From Lentisphaerota bacterium (lineage in GTDB: Bacteria; Verrucomicrobiota; Lentisphaeria; Oligosphaerales; JABHEG01): 64,000 nt of DNA. The position numbers and the translations under genes are program-made. The notes beneath the pieces were generated by a model. The model ran no database searches. It saw only the letters and a program-made list of their open reading frames with translations, and was not told the DNA's origin. The stretch lies in NCBI GenBank assembly GCA_018676675.1, contig JABHEG010000145.1:1-64000 (forward strand), given 5' to 3'. Every line of letters starts with the position of its first letter. The stretch's first letter is position 1. Shown here in pieces: positions 28,196 to 37,485 of this stretch.

Positions 28196-28737
28196 GTGGT
28201 TACGTGCCCCCCCTGCGCTTTGAGCAGCGTCCGAATCTCGTCACGAAGGGCCGCTGCGCGCTCGTAGGCTTCCGAAGCGACGGCCCGATCCAGTTCTCGC
28301 TGCAGGGCGGGGAGGGAGCTCTCCGGAGCAAAGACAAACTCGGGGACATTGGGCTCGCCCGGTATCCGCCCCGTGTGTATCGCCCCCCTGTGCATGTTGA
28401 CCAAGGTGGCCTGGAGTTCGTCTTCGAAGGCCGTGTAGCAGCTCGGGCAGCCAAGTCTCCCGGACTGCTGGAACTCGAGGTCAGTCAAGCCGCACACATC
28501 ACAGCGCTGCAACACTTCTCTCTCCTCGGCCCCGTCTCCGGTTCCGTTCCCGGGGCCAAAAGCGTCCGCGGAAAGCTTCGAGAAGAGCCCGGGCAAGTCC
28601 AAACCCTCAGTGCCGGCCGGCAAAACGTGCTTTTGGGCCGCACACTGTGGACAGAGGTGGAGAGTCTGCTCGGACTGCCCAACAACCTTCTGTATGATAA
28701 TGCTCGCCTGTGCCTGATGGCAAACGTCACAGTGCAT
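28192..28737 (-). CDS. mcsA: McsA-like zinc-binding activator of McsB
   Basis: 181 aa. Two pairs of CxxC zinc motifs: C-D-V-C and C-P-Q-C at the N-terminus, then C-D-V-C and C-P-S-C around residues 78-105. A C-terminal UVR motif follows (A-Y-E-R-A-A-A-L-R-D-E-I). This is the McsA layout. McsA stimulates McsB kinase activity. In Firmicutes the operon opens with the repressor gene ctsR; no ctsR is present here, so regulation must differ. Confidence 0.9.
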   Translation of the reverse strand: MHCDVCHQAQASIIIQKVVGQSEQTLHLCPQCAAQKHVLPAGTEGLDLPGLFSKLSADAFGPGNGTGDGAEEREVLQRCDVCGLTDLEFQQSGRLGCPSCYTAFEDELQATLVNMHRGAIHTGRIPGEPNVPEFVFAPESSLPALQRELDRAVASEAYERAAALRDEIRTLLKAQGGHVTT

Positions 28738-28845
28738 TCCACGATTCCCACTTGTTCAATGCCAGTTGGCCGGAATCATGCTCCGACCGAAAAGAGACAA
28801 CGCGTCCCGGACAAAACAGCGATCTCGGGCGCGTCACAACGCCGC

Positions 28846-31800
28846 CTATTGCTCCCGACCCCGCCGATCAACGGCGGCTCCCGTGCTTAAACACACGTAC
28901 CGCAGGCCGAGCGAAGACGCATGCTCAGCAACCTGCCCAAACGACTTCTCCGGGCTCTTCATCGTCCCCCCTCCAGCGGCCTTAGAGAAGTGAAGCCACC
29001 CGTACCAGAAACGAGCGTCCGCCCGCCCCTTGGTCAAATCCCGAACACGGAACGGCGGCTCAGGCTCCCACGTTCGTGTCAACAACCGCTCGGTCCTGCC
29101 CGAAACGGACGATTGCATCACCGTCCCCAGCACTTCCTGCCCCTTTCCCACATTACCACTCAAGGCCAAAAAACCAGCCTTCATGAAGCACAACCGCGGA
29201 AAATATGGAACCAATGCCGCACTGTTGAGGCTGAGCCCCCGATCGACCACAGCAACGGCAGCGGTGAAATCTCCCTCCGAGAGAGCAGATGAAGCGAGGC
29301 AACAGATCACATCGAAACAGACCGTTCCGCTCAACGGAGAGGCGTCGACGGCAAGCGAATCCAACTCGTCGCAAACGATGGCGATGACGGCAGCGGCATC
29401 CGCATTGCCGGGGCTCCGCAACGCAGTGGACAGCGCGAGGCGCATGTACTGGGCCCGTAAGCGCTTGGCCGCGAAACGCGGAGCTCGCAGGCCATCTTCA
29501 TCACCCAACTGGGTTCCCACGCCGTGAAGGAACGCCACACCTTGTTTCCTGAAGCCATACGCGGACGCCTTCACATCGTCGGAGGCGATCTCCTCAAGCA
29601 GTGCCTTGGCCTCGGAAACGTCACCACGCTCGATTCGCAGACTGAGTGTGTCGAGAACGAAACGCATGGGCTCCGGTGATCGCTCTTGGGCAAAGACCTC
29701 ATCCCAAAAGATGGCCTCGTCGGCCTCTACCACCTGCCCGGATGCCGCAAGCGCATACTCGACCGCCATTGCGCCCACCTGTGAACGTACGTCGCGTTTC
29801 ATCCGACGCGGACTCACAATCAACTCCTTGAACGCCTTCAGGACGGCATCCGAGTCCGTCTTGCGATCCTCGTAGCGATCCGCCAGCAATCCGTTCACAA
29901 GCCAAACAGCGCCCTGGAACCCGGGGGGGAGGTGTCTGACTGGATTCAGAGCGTCTTCTCCCAGCACCCCTCGAGCCTTGGCCCAATCACCTGCCAGGAA
30001 CAGTGAAACGGCCTCAAACGCAGGCAATCCCAGCTTGGCCTCTCCCGGAAGTCGGCCAAGCTTCTGCAGTTCCTGGAACACCATGAGCGCACCGACGTCC
30101 AGAATAGGCTCCCCCGGGATCAGCCACAACCCGTTGAAAGCCCCCGTGGGGGAATCCGCCAAATTCTCAGTCCAGTTCCCGCGTGGAAATGCCTGCACGA
30201 CACGATCGCGAATTCGGTCGATGCTGGTCCGCTCGGGGTAGTCGACACGACCGAACCGAACGACAGCCTGGCGCAGCATCTTCAGCGACGCCGCCGGATC
30301 AATCAGCTCCTGCTCCTGCGCATCCCGAACGAGCCGTCCGGCAACCTTCTCCGGGACATGCCCCTCACAGTCGCGAATCAACTCCTCGACCTGTTCACGG
30401 TGGCGGAACGCCACAGCAGTCCGACTGGCTTTGACCTGTCTCAGACACGCGAAGGCATTGACATACTCGGAGTTCTTGAGTAATGCCTGCCCACGCCGCC
30501 AAAGCTTGAGGGCCTCACCCTCGGCCTCTGCTGTCATCAGCTCGACCTTCAACCCCATCCACATGCGCTTTTCGGGGTTCTCAGGCACTCCGATCAAGGC
30601 TTCGTCCCACAGCTTGAATGAACGGGTCAGAAGCAGCAAGCCGAGGTAACTGCGCCGTTGCTCCAACGGCAAGGCCGCCCCTCCCAGCGCCGGCTTGGCC
30701 ATGTAGATGAAGTAACGTGGATCATCGAGTTCCTCCCAGCGCACCTTGCGCAGCGCCATACCGTACTGGGTCTCCTTCTCCAACTGGATCTCTTCCGCAG
30801 TGAGGGCTTTGATCTTCCCTTCCTTGGCAAACTTACGTCCGGGGATGCGCTCGCCAATGAGCTCCCCTTTGTGCGACACCAAAGCAGCCGGAATATCGCT
30901 CACAGAAGGCAGGACGACATCAACGGCAAACGCCGCATGTTCATGCTCGGGAGACTCCTCAGCATACTTGATGAGCCACTCCCGGTAACGGCGCAGAAGG
31001 GGCTCGAAGTCCACGCCAACCTGATAGCGGAAAGCGGCCAACTCCGCAAGCAGGACGGTGTACTCATCCTTCATTGTCATTGGTCCGCCAGGCAGCGTGG
31101 CCGTGGCTTCTCCACCCCCGGTGCCCTCCCCGGGGGCGGCGGCATTCTCCAGGGAAGCAAGCCGTTGTTCCGGCGCCGGAGCGATGCCCCGCTCGTTGGT
31201 CAATGCGTTGACTTCCGCCACCACTGCCGTGGGATCGCGCGCGGGATTCCCTCCCGCGGCCGAAAGAGATCCGTCTGCTCCGCCGGATGTCTCATCATCC
31301 TCGACAGTGGCTGGCAAGTCGGCAGCAGCAGCAGCCTGTCGCCACTTCAGCGTGTCACGCCATCTTCCCAGGCTGTCAGTGTACGCAGCGGGGACGCTCT
31401 CGCCGTACCTCGCCCCAAAGGCCTCCAGCAACGCGACGGCCTCAGACGGGTCGCCGATCAGGGCCAACCGGTTGCTCAAGGTGGCCCACTCGGCCGCGGC
31501 TGCGGGCGAAACGACAATTCGGGGAGCCGCAGCGGGGTCAGTACTCGGGGGCGACCTCCGGTTCGCGGCAGCCCAGGCAAGCAGACAAAGCACGATAGTC
31601 GCCGACAGGCACAGCCCGAGCGCGAGCAAGATAGGCGGCCCGCCGCTTTGGCTCTTGGCCGGATGCCGCCCTGCATCGTGTACCTGCTGAACCTTCTCAG
31701 CAGCGACTCGGGCAGCCGCGTTTGCGGCCGGCGAGGCGGCGCGTTTGATGATCTTGCGGCCGCCGGCTTTCTTCAGCCCCCGCAAAGACTGCTTCACCGA

Positions 31801-32610
31801 ATGCCAATCCGACGGCCGTCCATCCGGGAACTTGGCAAGAAGACCATCGACGTAGGCCGATAGGTCCTTCGGGATCGACGGCACCTGCTCGACTGCGGGA
31901 ATAACGTCCTCGTTGAGGTGTCGCTGCATCACCTCATGCGCATTTTCACCGGGGAAAGGGGGAGCCCCGGTCAGCATGTGGTAGAGCGTGGCGCCGAAGG
32001 AGTAAATGTCCGCCCGGCAATCACCTTTGCCTCTCTGACCGCGGATCAACTCCGGAGCACCATAGAGCGGAGTCAGCATGATCTCTGAGCCGTCGAAATC
32101 ATGCCCGGTGACTTTGGCCAGACCAAAGTCCGCCAGCTTGGTCTCTCCAAGCTTGTTCACCATGATGTTTTCGGGCTTTATATCGCCGTGGGTGAGCCGC
32201 TGCCGTTGCCAGCCGTAATCAAGTGCATCAGCGATGTCGACAGCGACGGCCAAGGCGTCCGTCGGGCGCATCTGGACTTCACGGGTGATTCGGTCATGGA
32301 GCGTTTCACCCTCGACGTACTCCATGGCGAAGTAGTAGGTGTCGTCATCAGCAACGCCCGCATCGTAGGCCTGTATAATGCTCGGGTGGGTGAGCTGAGC
32401 AGCAGCACGAGCTTCGTTGAAAAAACGAACAACAAACTCGTCGTTTTCGGCAAGTTCGGCGGCGAGAACCTTGAGGGCAACGGCGCGCTCAAGATTGAGC
32501 TGAATGGCGCGGTACACGACAGCCATCGCTCCGCGGCCCAGCTCGCCTTCTATGCGGTATCCGGAGACGATTGTCCCCGGCTCCAACCCGCTTGTTTCCT
32601 TATCTGTCAT
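28846..32610 (-). CDS. large transmembrane Ser/Thr protein kinase
   Basis: 1254 aa. Kinase domain at about 15-280: glycine loop G-E-L-G-R-G-A-M-A-V-V, Lys47, catalytic loop H-G-D-I-K-P-E-N (141-148), D-F-G at 161-163 and a P-L-Y-G-A-P-E activation-segment end. HGD in place of HRD makes it a non-RD kinase, common in PVC and Chlamydiae-type kinases. One transmembrane helix at about 327-350 follows, then about 900 residues outside the membrane, helical and repeat-like. No PASTA repeats. Upstream of mcsA-mcsB-clpC-FHA, with a 108-nt gap. Possible partner of the FHA protein. Confidence 0.85.
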   Translation of the reverse strand: MTDKETSGLEPGTIVSGYRIEGELGRGAMAVVYRAIQLNLERAVALKVLAAELAENDEFVVRFFNEARAAAQLTHPSIIQAYDAGVADDDTYYFAMEYVEGETLHDRITREVQMRPTDALAVAVDIADALDYGWQRQRLTHGDIKPENIMVNKLGETKLADFGLAKVTGHDFDGSEIMLTPLYGAPELIRGQRGKGDCRADIYSFGATLYHMLTGAPPFPGENAHEVMQRHLNEDVIPAVEQVPSIPKDLSAYVDGLLAKFPDGRPSDWHSVKQSLRGLKKAGGRKIIKRAASPAANAAARVAAEKVQQVHDAGRHPAKSQSGGPPILLALGLCLSATIVLCLLAWAAANRRSPPSTDPAAAPRIVVSPAAAAEWATLSNRLALIGDPSEAVALLEAFGARYGESVPAAYTDSLGRWRDTLKWRQAAAAADLPATVEDDETSGGADGSLSAAGGNPARDPTAVVAEVNALTNERGIAPAPEQRLASLENAAAPGEGTGGGEATATLPGGPMTMKDEYTVLLAELAAFRYQVGVDFEPLLRRYREWLIKYAEESPEHEHAAFAVDVVLPSVSDIPAALVSHKGELIGERIPGRKFAKEGKIKALTAEEIQLEKETQYGMALRKVRWEELDDPRYFIYMAKPALGGAALPLEQRRSYLGLLLLTRSFKLWDEALIGVPENPEKRMWMGLKVELMTAEAEGEALKLWRRGQALLKNSEYVNAFACLRQVKASRTAVAFRHREQVEELIRDCEGHVPEKVAGRLVRDAQEQELIDPAASLKMLRQAVVRFGRVDYPERTSIDRIRDRVVQAFPRGNWTENLADSPTGAFNGLWLIPGEPILDVGALMVFQELQKLGRLPGEAKLGLPAFEAVSLFLAGDWAKARGVLGEDALNPVRHLPPGFQGAVWLVNGLLADRYEDRKTDSDAVLKAFKELIVSPRRMKRDVRSQVGAMAVEYALAASGQVVEADEAIFWDEVFAQERSPEPMRFVLDTLSLRIERGDVSEAKALLEEIASDDVKASAYGFRKQGVAFLHGVGTQLGDEDGLRAPRFAAKRLRAQYMRLALSTALRSPGNADAAAVIAIVCDELDSLAVDASPLSGTVCFDVICCLASSALSEGDFTAAVAVVDRGLSLNSAALVPYFPRLCFMKAGFLALSGNVGKGQEVLGTVMQSSVSGRTERLLTRTWEPEPPFRVRDLTKGRADARFWYGWLHFSKAAGGGTMKSPEKSFGQVAEHASSLGLRYVCLSTGAAVDRRGREQ

Positions 32611-32943
32611 CGTATCGAAAAAGCAGCCCGTTCAGTCCTGCTCAAGAGGTTAAAGCGAGATCACAGCCCCGCAGTCCAAAATGTCCGGTTCTTTCACCAG
32701 CCCATTCTGTTGGTAGATATGACGCTCAAGACGTCTCATTTACTGGGGCTCCGGGAAGAAACCAGACTATTGCGCTTACTATACTGCTCCGACCCCGTAT
32801 TTTCGCGTCAGTTCCTGCCTCGAACGGAGGCATTCCTGTAGGGGGCGGTCGGGAGCAGCATTGCGGAGCTTTCCGGTGAGTTCGCGGAGGAGAAGTTGGG
32901 CGCCTCCCCCTCCCCCTTCGTGCGTCAAGCGGGAAGGGATCGT
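32611..32943. other. intergenic stretch upstream of the kinase gene
   Basis: 333 nt holding the presumed promoter of the kinase gene and the 3' end of the thioesterase transcript. Close to 32944 is a pyrimidine-rich stretch with a weak CCCTTC/GAAGGG inverted pair near 32917-32938. No gene or clear promoter seen. Confidence 0.4.
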
Positions 32944-33378
32944 TCAGGTGGCCTGTGCTGATCCCGTTCCGGGCTGCTCCGGCAGCTCCATGAAACGTCC
33001 TTCGCCACGAGCAAGCAGCGTGCCGTCTTGAGTGATCTCTGCCGCAGCCCGGACCAACGCGCCGTGCCGGGAAACAAGCTCGCCGCGAACGTGGAGAGAC
33101 ACGCCCGTGTGCACAGGCTTCCGGTACCGCACGCGCAGCTCACCTGTGACGACCGACAGCCCCGCAGACCTGCACGCGAACACCATCGCCTCGTCGAGCA
33201 CGGTCGCCACAATTCCCCCGTGGGCGATGTCCCCCCACCCCGCATAGTCTGCAGCAAGAACAAATTCGGACTCGGAAGATGTGTCGTGGGCAGACGTGGA
33301 GAATTGCAGCTTCAAACCGACAGGGTTGTGGCTTCCGCAAGCAAAGCAGCGTCCACTCTGAGTAGAACTGTCGTCCAC
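32944..33378 (-). CDS. PaaI-type 4HBT hot-dog thioesterase
   Basis: 144 aa. Hot-dog fold with the PaaI pattern: N-P-V-G-L-K-L-x-F, then W-G-D-I-A-H-G-G-I-V-A-T-V-L-D-E-A-M, where the Gly-Gly and Asp/Glu positions match the 4HBT active site. An N-terminal C-F-A-C-G-S-H-N-P motif is typical of this subgroup. Hydrolyses acyl-CoA; specificity unknown. It stands alone between the kinase and the sugar cluster. Confidence 0.8.
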   Translation of the reverse strand: MDDSSTQSGRCFACGSHNPVGLKLQFSTSAHDTSSESEFVLAADYAGWGDIAHGGIVATVLDEAMVFACRSAGLSVVTGELRVRYRKPVHTGVSLHVRGELVSRHGALVRAAAEITQDGTLLARGEGRFMELPEQPGTGSAQAT

Positions 33379-33536
33379 GACTTCACCTCGATCCCCCAGC
33401 GGGAACCACCCAACCGGCCGACATCACGCACGTCGCAACGCCGGTCGATTGGCAGCCCGTGTTTCCGGTCGGCTCGCTCGTGATCACGGAGTCAGAGCCG
33501 CCGACAAAATGCCCCGCCCAGACGACGGGGAGACAC

Positions 33537-34040
33537 TCAGCGTTCCATAATCTCGACATCCCGTCCATCGGCCTCAGGGCCACGGGCCGTCAGCTCATCA
33601 CGGGCCTCGGCCCAGAAATCAAGCACATCGGGAGGGATGCCGTCAGCATCCTGGAAGCGGGCACCCAGGAATGTGTCTGCCATCTCACAGCCGAGTTCAG
33701 GACTGACCACCAACTCACCCAGGCACAGGCAATTGGCGTCGTTCACGACCCGAATCATCTTGGCCGTCTGAACCGACTCACAACTCACGGCGCAGATACC
33801 CCCGAATTTGCCGGCCGCAATACTGGCTCCCGTTCCACTCCCGCAGCAGTTGATCGCCAACTCCGCCTCGCCCGACTGCAGGGCATGCGCGATCCGCTGG
33901 CCAACGGCAGGGAATTTGTAGAACTTCTCTGTGTCATAACAGCCCACGTCCACCACCTCGTGCCCCTGTCCCTCCAAATGGACTTTGATGGCTTCCTTCA
34001 GGGCAAACCCTTTCGCGACTGATCCCATGGCCACTTTCAT
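33537..34040 (-). CDS. RpiB/LacAB-family sugar-phosphate isomerase
   Basis: 167 aa from ATG 34040 (AGGAGG upstream). Typical RpiB features: early strand M-K-V-A-M-G-S, D-V-G-C-Y central motif and the catalytic-Cys loop N-C-C-G-S-G-T-G-A-S-I-A-A-G-K. The usual N-D-A-N-x-L-x-L-G follows. Last gene of the sugar cluster, just downstream of a split transketolase, which fits interconversion of a pentose or hexose phosphate. Ribose 5-phosphate isomerase is the simplest reading; LacA/B-like or DHCI-type isomerase is possible. Confidence 0.82.
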   Translation of the reverse strand: MKVAMGSVAKGFALKEAIKVHLEGQGHEVVDVGCYDTEKFYKFPAVGQRIAHALQSGEAELAINCCGSGTGASIAAGKFGGICAVSCESVQTAKMIRVVNDANCLCLGELVVSPELGCEMADTFLGARFQDADGIPPDVLDFWAEARDELTARGPEADGRDVEIMER

Positions 34041-34092
34041 CACACGCCTCCTCTATTCGCTTCAGAATGTCCAGCGGACGAATCCCGCCTCT

Positions 34093-35040
34093 CTACTTCG
34101 CGGCCGCCATCTCACGGCAGGCCGCGGCGATGTGCGCAGGCCCGAATCCATGCTTGTCGAACAGGTATTCCTCGGTCGCCACCTCACCAAATTGATCGGG
34201 GATTCCGAGGCGTTTGACCGGGGTTGGGAGCCCCTCGGAAAGCACTTCGCACACAGCGCCGCCCAGTCCACCGATGATGCTCTGGTTCTCTACCGTAACC
34301 ACTCCACCGGTCTTGCGGGCGGAAGCAATCAGGGCGCTGGCATCAAACGGTTTGATCGAAGGGTAGTGAAGCAGTTCAACGCTTACCCCGTCCGCGGCCA
34401 AGGCTTCGGCAGTCTCGAGGGCGAACGAGGTCATGTACCCCGTGGACACCAGAGTCACATCGCCCCCCTCACGTACGCGAACAGCTTTCTCCGGATCGAA
34501 GGTATAGCTGTCATCAAAAAGCGGTGTGACCTTCGGGCGGACGAGCTGCATATAGGTTGGCTGGACATTTGTGGCCATATGGCGCATCATCGCCCGTAGC
34601 TCGTACACATCACACGGGCTGTACACATGCAAGTTCGGCATCACACGCATGGCCGCCAGATCCTGGAAGTCCATATGCGTGCCACCATTGGGACCCTGGG
34701 TGATCCCGGGAGACGTCGCAACAATCTTGACATTCATACCGGCGTAAGCAACGCTCAGATAGATTTGGTCATAGACGCGGCGAGAGGCAAAGCAACTGAA
34801 GGTTGCACAGAACGGGATCTTCCCCTCGATCGCCAACCCCGCACCAATCCCGATCATGTTGGCTTCAGCCACTCCGGCATTGACGAAGTGGTCCGGATGC
34901 GCTTCCAGAACGGCAGGGTTCGTCCCGGATGCCTTACTGAGGTCAGCCTCAAGACAAACCACGTTCGGGTTCGCCTCGATGAGTTCGTTCAGCGTCGCGG
35001 CGTACACCGCGCGCATTTCCTGATTGTGTAGATCACTCAC
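34093..35040 (-). CDS. transketolase, C-terminal subunit
   Basis: 315 aa from a GTG at 35040, preceded by GAGGAG; in-frame ATG at 35016 is the alternative. Carries the pyrimidine-binding domain of thiamine diphosphate enzymes, with A-E-A-N-M-I-G-I-G-A-G-L-A and F-S-C-F-A-S-R-R-V-Y-D-Q, and the C-terminal domain with V-E-N-Q-S-I-I-G-G-L-G. Half of a split transketolase whose N-terminal half is encoded upstream; together they transfer two-carbon units between sugar phosphates. Confidence 0.9.
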   Translation of the reverse strand: MSDLHNQEMRAVYAATLNELIEANPNVVCLEADLSKASGTNPAVLEAHPDHFVNAGVAEANMIGIGAGLAIEGKIPFCATFSCFASRRVYDQIYLSVAYAGMNVKIVATSPGITQGPNGGTHMDFQDLAAMRVMPNLHVYSPCDVYELRAMMRHMATNVQPTYMQLVRPKVTPLFDDSYTFDPEKAVRVREGGDVTLVSTGYMTSFALETAEALAADGVSVELLHYPSIKPFDASALIASARKTGGVVTVENQSIIGGLGGAVCEVLSEGLPTPVKRLGIPDQFGEVATEEYLFDKHGFGPAHIAAACREMAAAK

Positions 35041-35117
35041 GGCACTTATCTCCTCGTATCGTTTCTGGCGGAGTCTCGGCACTCGAGCAGCGCCCAAGCC
35101 CCCGTAGCTGATTCAGT

Positions 35118-35966
35118 CTAGTACGGCAGTGTGACGTCCTGTACGTCCAACGCCCCCATGAACCCATCGTAGGCTTCCTGATCAGGGACTTTGATATTGT
35201 GGCTTCCCGCCGTGTTCTCCACTTTGCAGCAGCCCTTGCCTTTGATGGTGTGGGCCAAAATCATGGCAGGCTTCCCCTCGACCGCTTTGGCCTTCTCGAT
35301 CGTGCAGTTGATGTCATCCCAGTCATGACCGTCCATCTCAAAGACTTCCCAGCCAAAGGCGCGCCACTTGTCGGCCAGAGGCTCCAGGCTCAGAACGTCG
35401 TCGGTAAAGCCGTCGATCTGGAGTTTGTTGTAGTCGGTGATGGCCACGAGGTTGTCGAGGTCGTTGTGAGCCGCGAACATACCAGCTTCCCAGTTCTGTC
35501 CCTCGTTCGTTTCTCCATCCCCGATGATGCAGAAGATGTGGTGCTCGCCCCCTCCCATCTTGGCAGCCGTTGCCATCCCACAAGCCACAGATAGGCCCTG
35601 CCCCAGCGACCCGGTAGTCGCATCGATGCCCGGAACGGTACGCGCGTCGGCATGGCTCGGCAATGTGGTTCCGTCGGCGTTCATCGTCCCCAACAGGTTG
35701 GCTGGAAAGAACCCCTTGTAGGCCAAGGCGACATAAAGGACGGGAGCAGCGTGGCCTTTGGAGAGCACCAGCCGGTCGCGTGTGGGATCAGCGGGGTTGT
35801 CCGGATCCACGTGCATGCTGCGGAAGTAGAGTGTGTGCATGACTTCGACCAGGCTCAGCGCCCCGCCGATGTGCCCGGATCCCGCCTGGCAGATCATGTC
35901 CGTGATGATGTATCGCCACTCCGCTGCCATACGGTCAGCTTCTTCTCTGTTGAACATGTCACTCAT
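35118..35966 (-). CDS. transketolase, N-terminal subunit
   Basis: 282 aa from ATG 35966, eight nt after AGGAGG. Thiamine diphosphate-binding half: G-S-G-H-I-G-G-A-L-S near the start, K-G-H-A-A-P-V-L-Y, then G-S-L-G-Q-G-L-S and the G-D-G-E-T-N-E-G metal/cofactor motif. Partner of the C-terminal subunit 77 nt downstream. Split transketolases are common in anaerobes and thermophiles. Confidence 0.92.
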   Translation of the reverse strand: MSDMFNREEADRMAAEWRYIITDMICQAGSGHIGGALSLVEVMHTLYFRSMHVDPDNPADPTRDRLVLSKGHAAPVLYVALAYKGFFPANLLGTMNADGTTLPSHADARTVPGIDATTGSLGQGLSVACGMATAAKMGGGEHHIFCIIGDGETNEGQNWEAGMFAAHNDLDNLVAITDYNKLQIDGFTDDVLSLEPLADKWRAFGWEVFEMDGHDWDDINCTIEKAKAVEGKPAMILAHTIKGKGCCKVENTAGSHNIKVPDQEAYDGFMGALDVQDVTLPY

Positions 35967-36009
35967 TCCATGCACCTCCTGTTCCTTGTACGCTCCCGTA
36001 AGGAGTCGT

Positions 36010-37485
36010 TCACCAACTCACGATTCCGAACAGCTTACCCATCACCACGATCGAGAGGGTCACACACGCCGATGAGGCCAGGGTCATCCACACGCCGGCC
36101 TTCGCCATGTCCTTGATCGTGAAGTACCCCGACGAATACGGGATGACGTTAGTCGGCGTTGACGTCACCAGCAGGAACGCCAGCGACGAGGTGATGCCGG
36201 CCGGGATGGCCAGCAACACCGGGTCAAGATCGATCTGTCGAGCCAAAGCAATCAGCAACGGCACCATGATGATCCCCGTCACCGTATTGCTCGAGAACAT
36301 GACCTTCATGATCGACACGCCCAGCACAACCGCGAAAATGATCAGCACGGGGTGAAGGAGTCCGAGCTTGCTGAAGGCCACCTGAGCCATCCAGGCCGCC
36401 GCGCCGGTCTTGTAGATCGTCATCCCAATGGAAAGCCCGGTCACGATCAGGATGATCCCGCCCCAGCTGACCTCTTTCTCGGCTGTCTTCCAGTCGATCA
36501 CATTGATCCCCGGGACAAAGAAGAGGCAGGCGCAGGCGATGGCAACAAACTTGATCCCCAAATAGTCAATCACCCCACCCGTCCAACTCTCGATCCACGT
36601 GCCACAGATCCACAAAACCACGGTCAGCCCGAAGATGAGCAGCGTCGCGATTTCATTGCGTTGAAGCCGGCCAAGCTCTGCGCGCTGTTTGACAAAGTCC
36701 TCTTCAGCAACGCCAAGATTGATCTCTTCAATCGGGAAAACGCGGATCAGGATCAGCCAGGCGCACGGGACCATCAGGATGGCCGCAGGGAAGCCAAGAA
36801 GCATCCAGTCAACGAAGGTGAAATCAATCTCGGCCAGATCCTTGAGAAAGGTCATAGTCAGTGGGTTCGGGCCGCAACCCGCCGGTGTCGCAACGCCCCC
36901 CACTAACGGTCCCCACGCGCAGGAAATCAGCAACGCTCGCCCGAAGTTACTCTTCAGCGGCTCTGCTTTGGCATCTCTCAGAATGGTGACCGCGATCGGC
37001 ATGAGCATCGCAGCCACCGCCATGTCGGTGATCCAACCGGATAGTAGCGCACCCACAGCTATGAAACAGAAAATGATCGCTTTGGGTCTGTGCCCGAGCT
37101 TATAGAGCAGGACCGTGGTGACGCGTTTGAGCAGATTCGTCTGTGCGATCGCAGCCGAGAAGATCAGGACGCCGATGAAGAACAGAACGATCGAGTTGCC
37201 AAAGCCATCCTGGACCAATGGCTTGAGCTCGGCTGCCTTTGTCATCACCAACAGGACCAACCCGAGGCAGCCGGCAATGGGAAAGGGCATCGCTTCAGTG
37301 ATCCAGAGGATGACCACCATCACCAACACGGCCAAAGCAGCTTTGCCCTGCACGGTCAGCGCAACAATGCCTTTGGCCGTCTCAATCTGCGGCGGCAGCG
37401 GGGCGGCCAGAATGGCGCCCATTGTCAGCAAGGCAAGGCAGAAAAAGACAAACCGCCTCTTCACCTGTGTGGAAGAGTCGCTCAT
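36010..37485 (-). CDS. DASS-family (SLC13) anion/dicarboxylate carrier
   Basis: 491 aa, polytopic with about 11-13 hydrophobic segments. Family marks include W-I-T-E-A-M-P-F-P in the third helix region and S-N-T-V-T-G-I-I-M-V-P near the C-terminus, the Ser-Asn-Thr sodium and substrate site of DASS carriers. Probably imports a dicarboxylate or sugar acid. Overlaps the AOR gene by four nt, so import may be linked to oxidation of the substrate's aldehyde form. Confidence 0.88.
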   Translation of the reverse strand: MSDSSTQVKRRFVFFCLALLTMGAILAAPLPPQIETAKGIVALTVQGKAALAVLVMVVILWITEAMPFPIAGCLGLVLLVMTKAAELKPLVQDGFGNSIVLFFIGVLIFSAAIAQTNLLKRVTTVLLYKLGHRPKAIIFCFIAVGALLSGWITDMAVAAMLMPIAVTILRDAKAEPLKSNFGRALLISCAWGPLVGGVATPAGCGPNPLTMTFLKDLAEIDFTFVDWMLLGFPAAILMVPCAWLILIRVFPIEEINLGVAEEDFVKQRAELGRLQRNEIATLLIFGLTVVLWICGTWIESWTGGVIDYLGIKFVAIACACLFFVPGINVIDWKTAEKEVSWGGIILIVTGLSIGMTIYKTGAAAWMAQVAFSKLGLLHPVLIIFAVVLGVSIMKVMFSSNTVTGIIMVPLLIALARQIDLDPVLLAIPAGITSSLAFLLVTSTPTNVIPYSSGYFTIKDMAKAGVWMTLASSACVTLSIVVMGKLFGIVSW

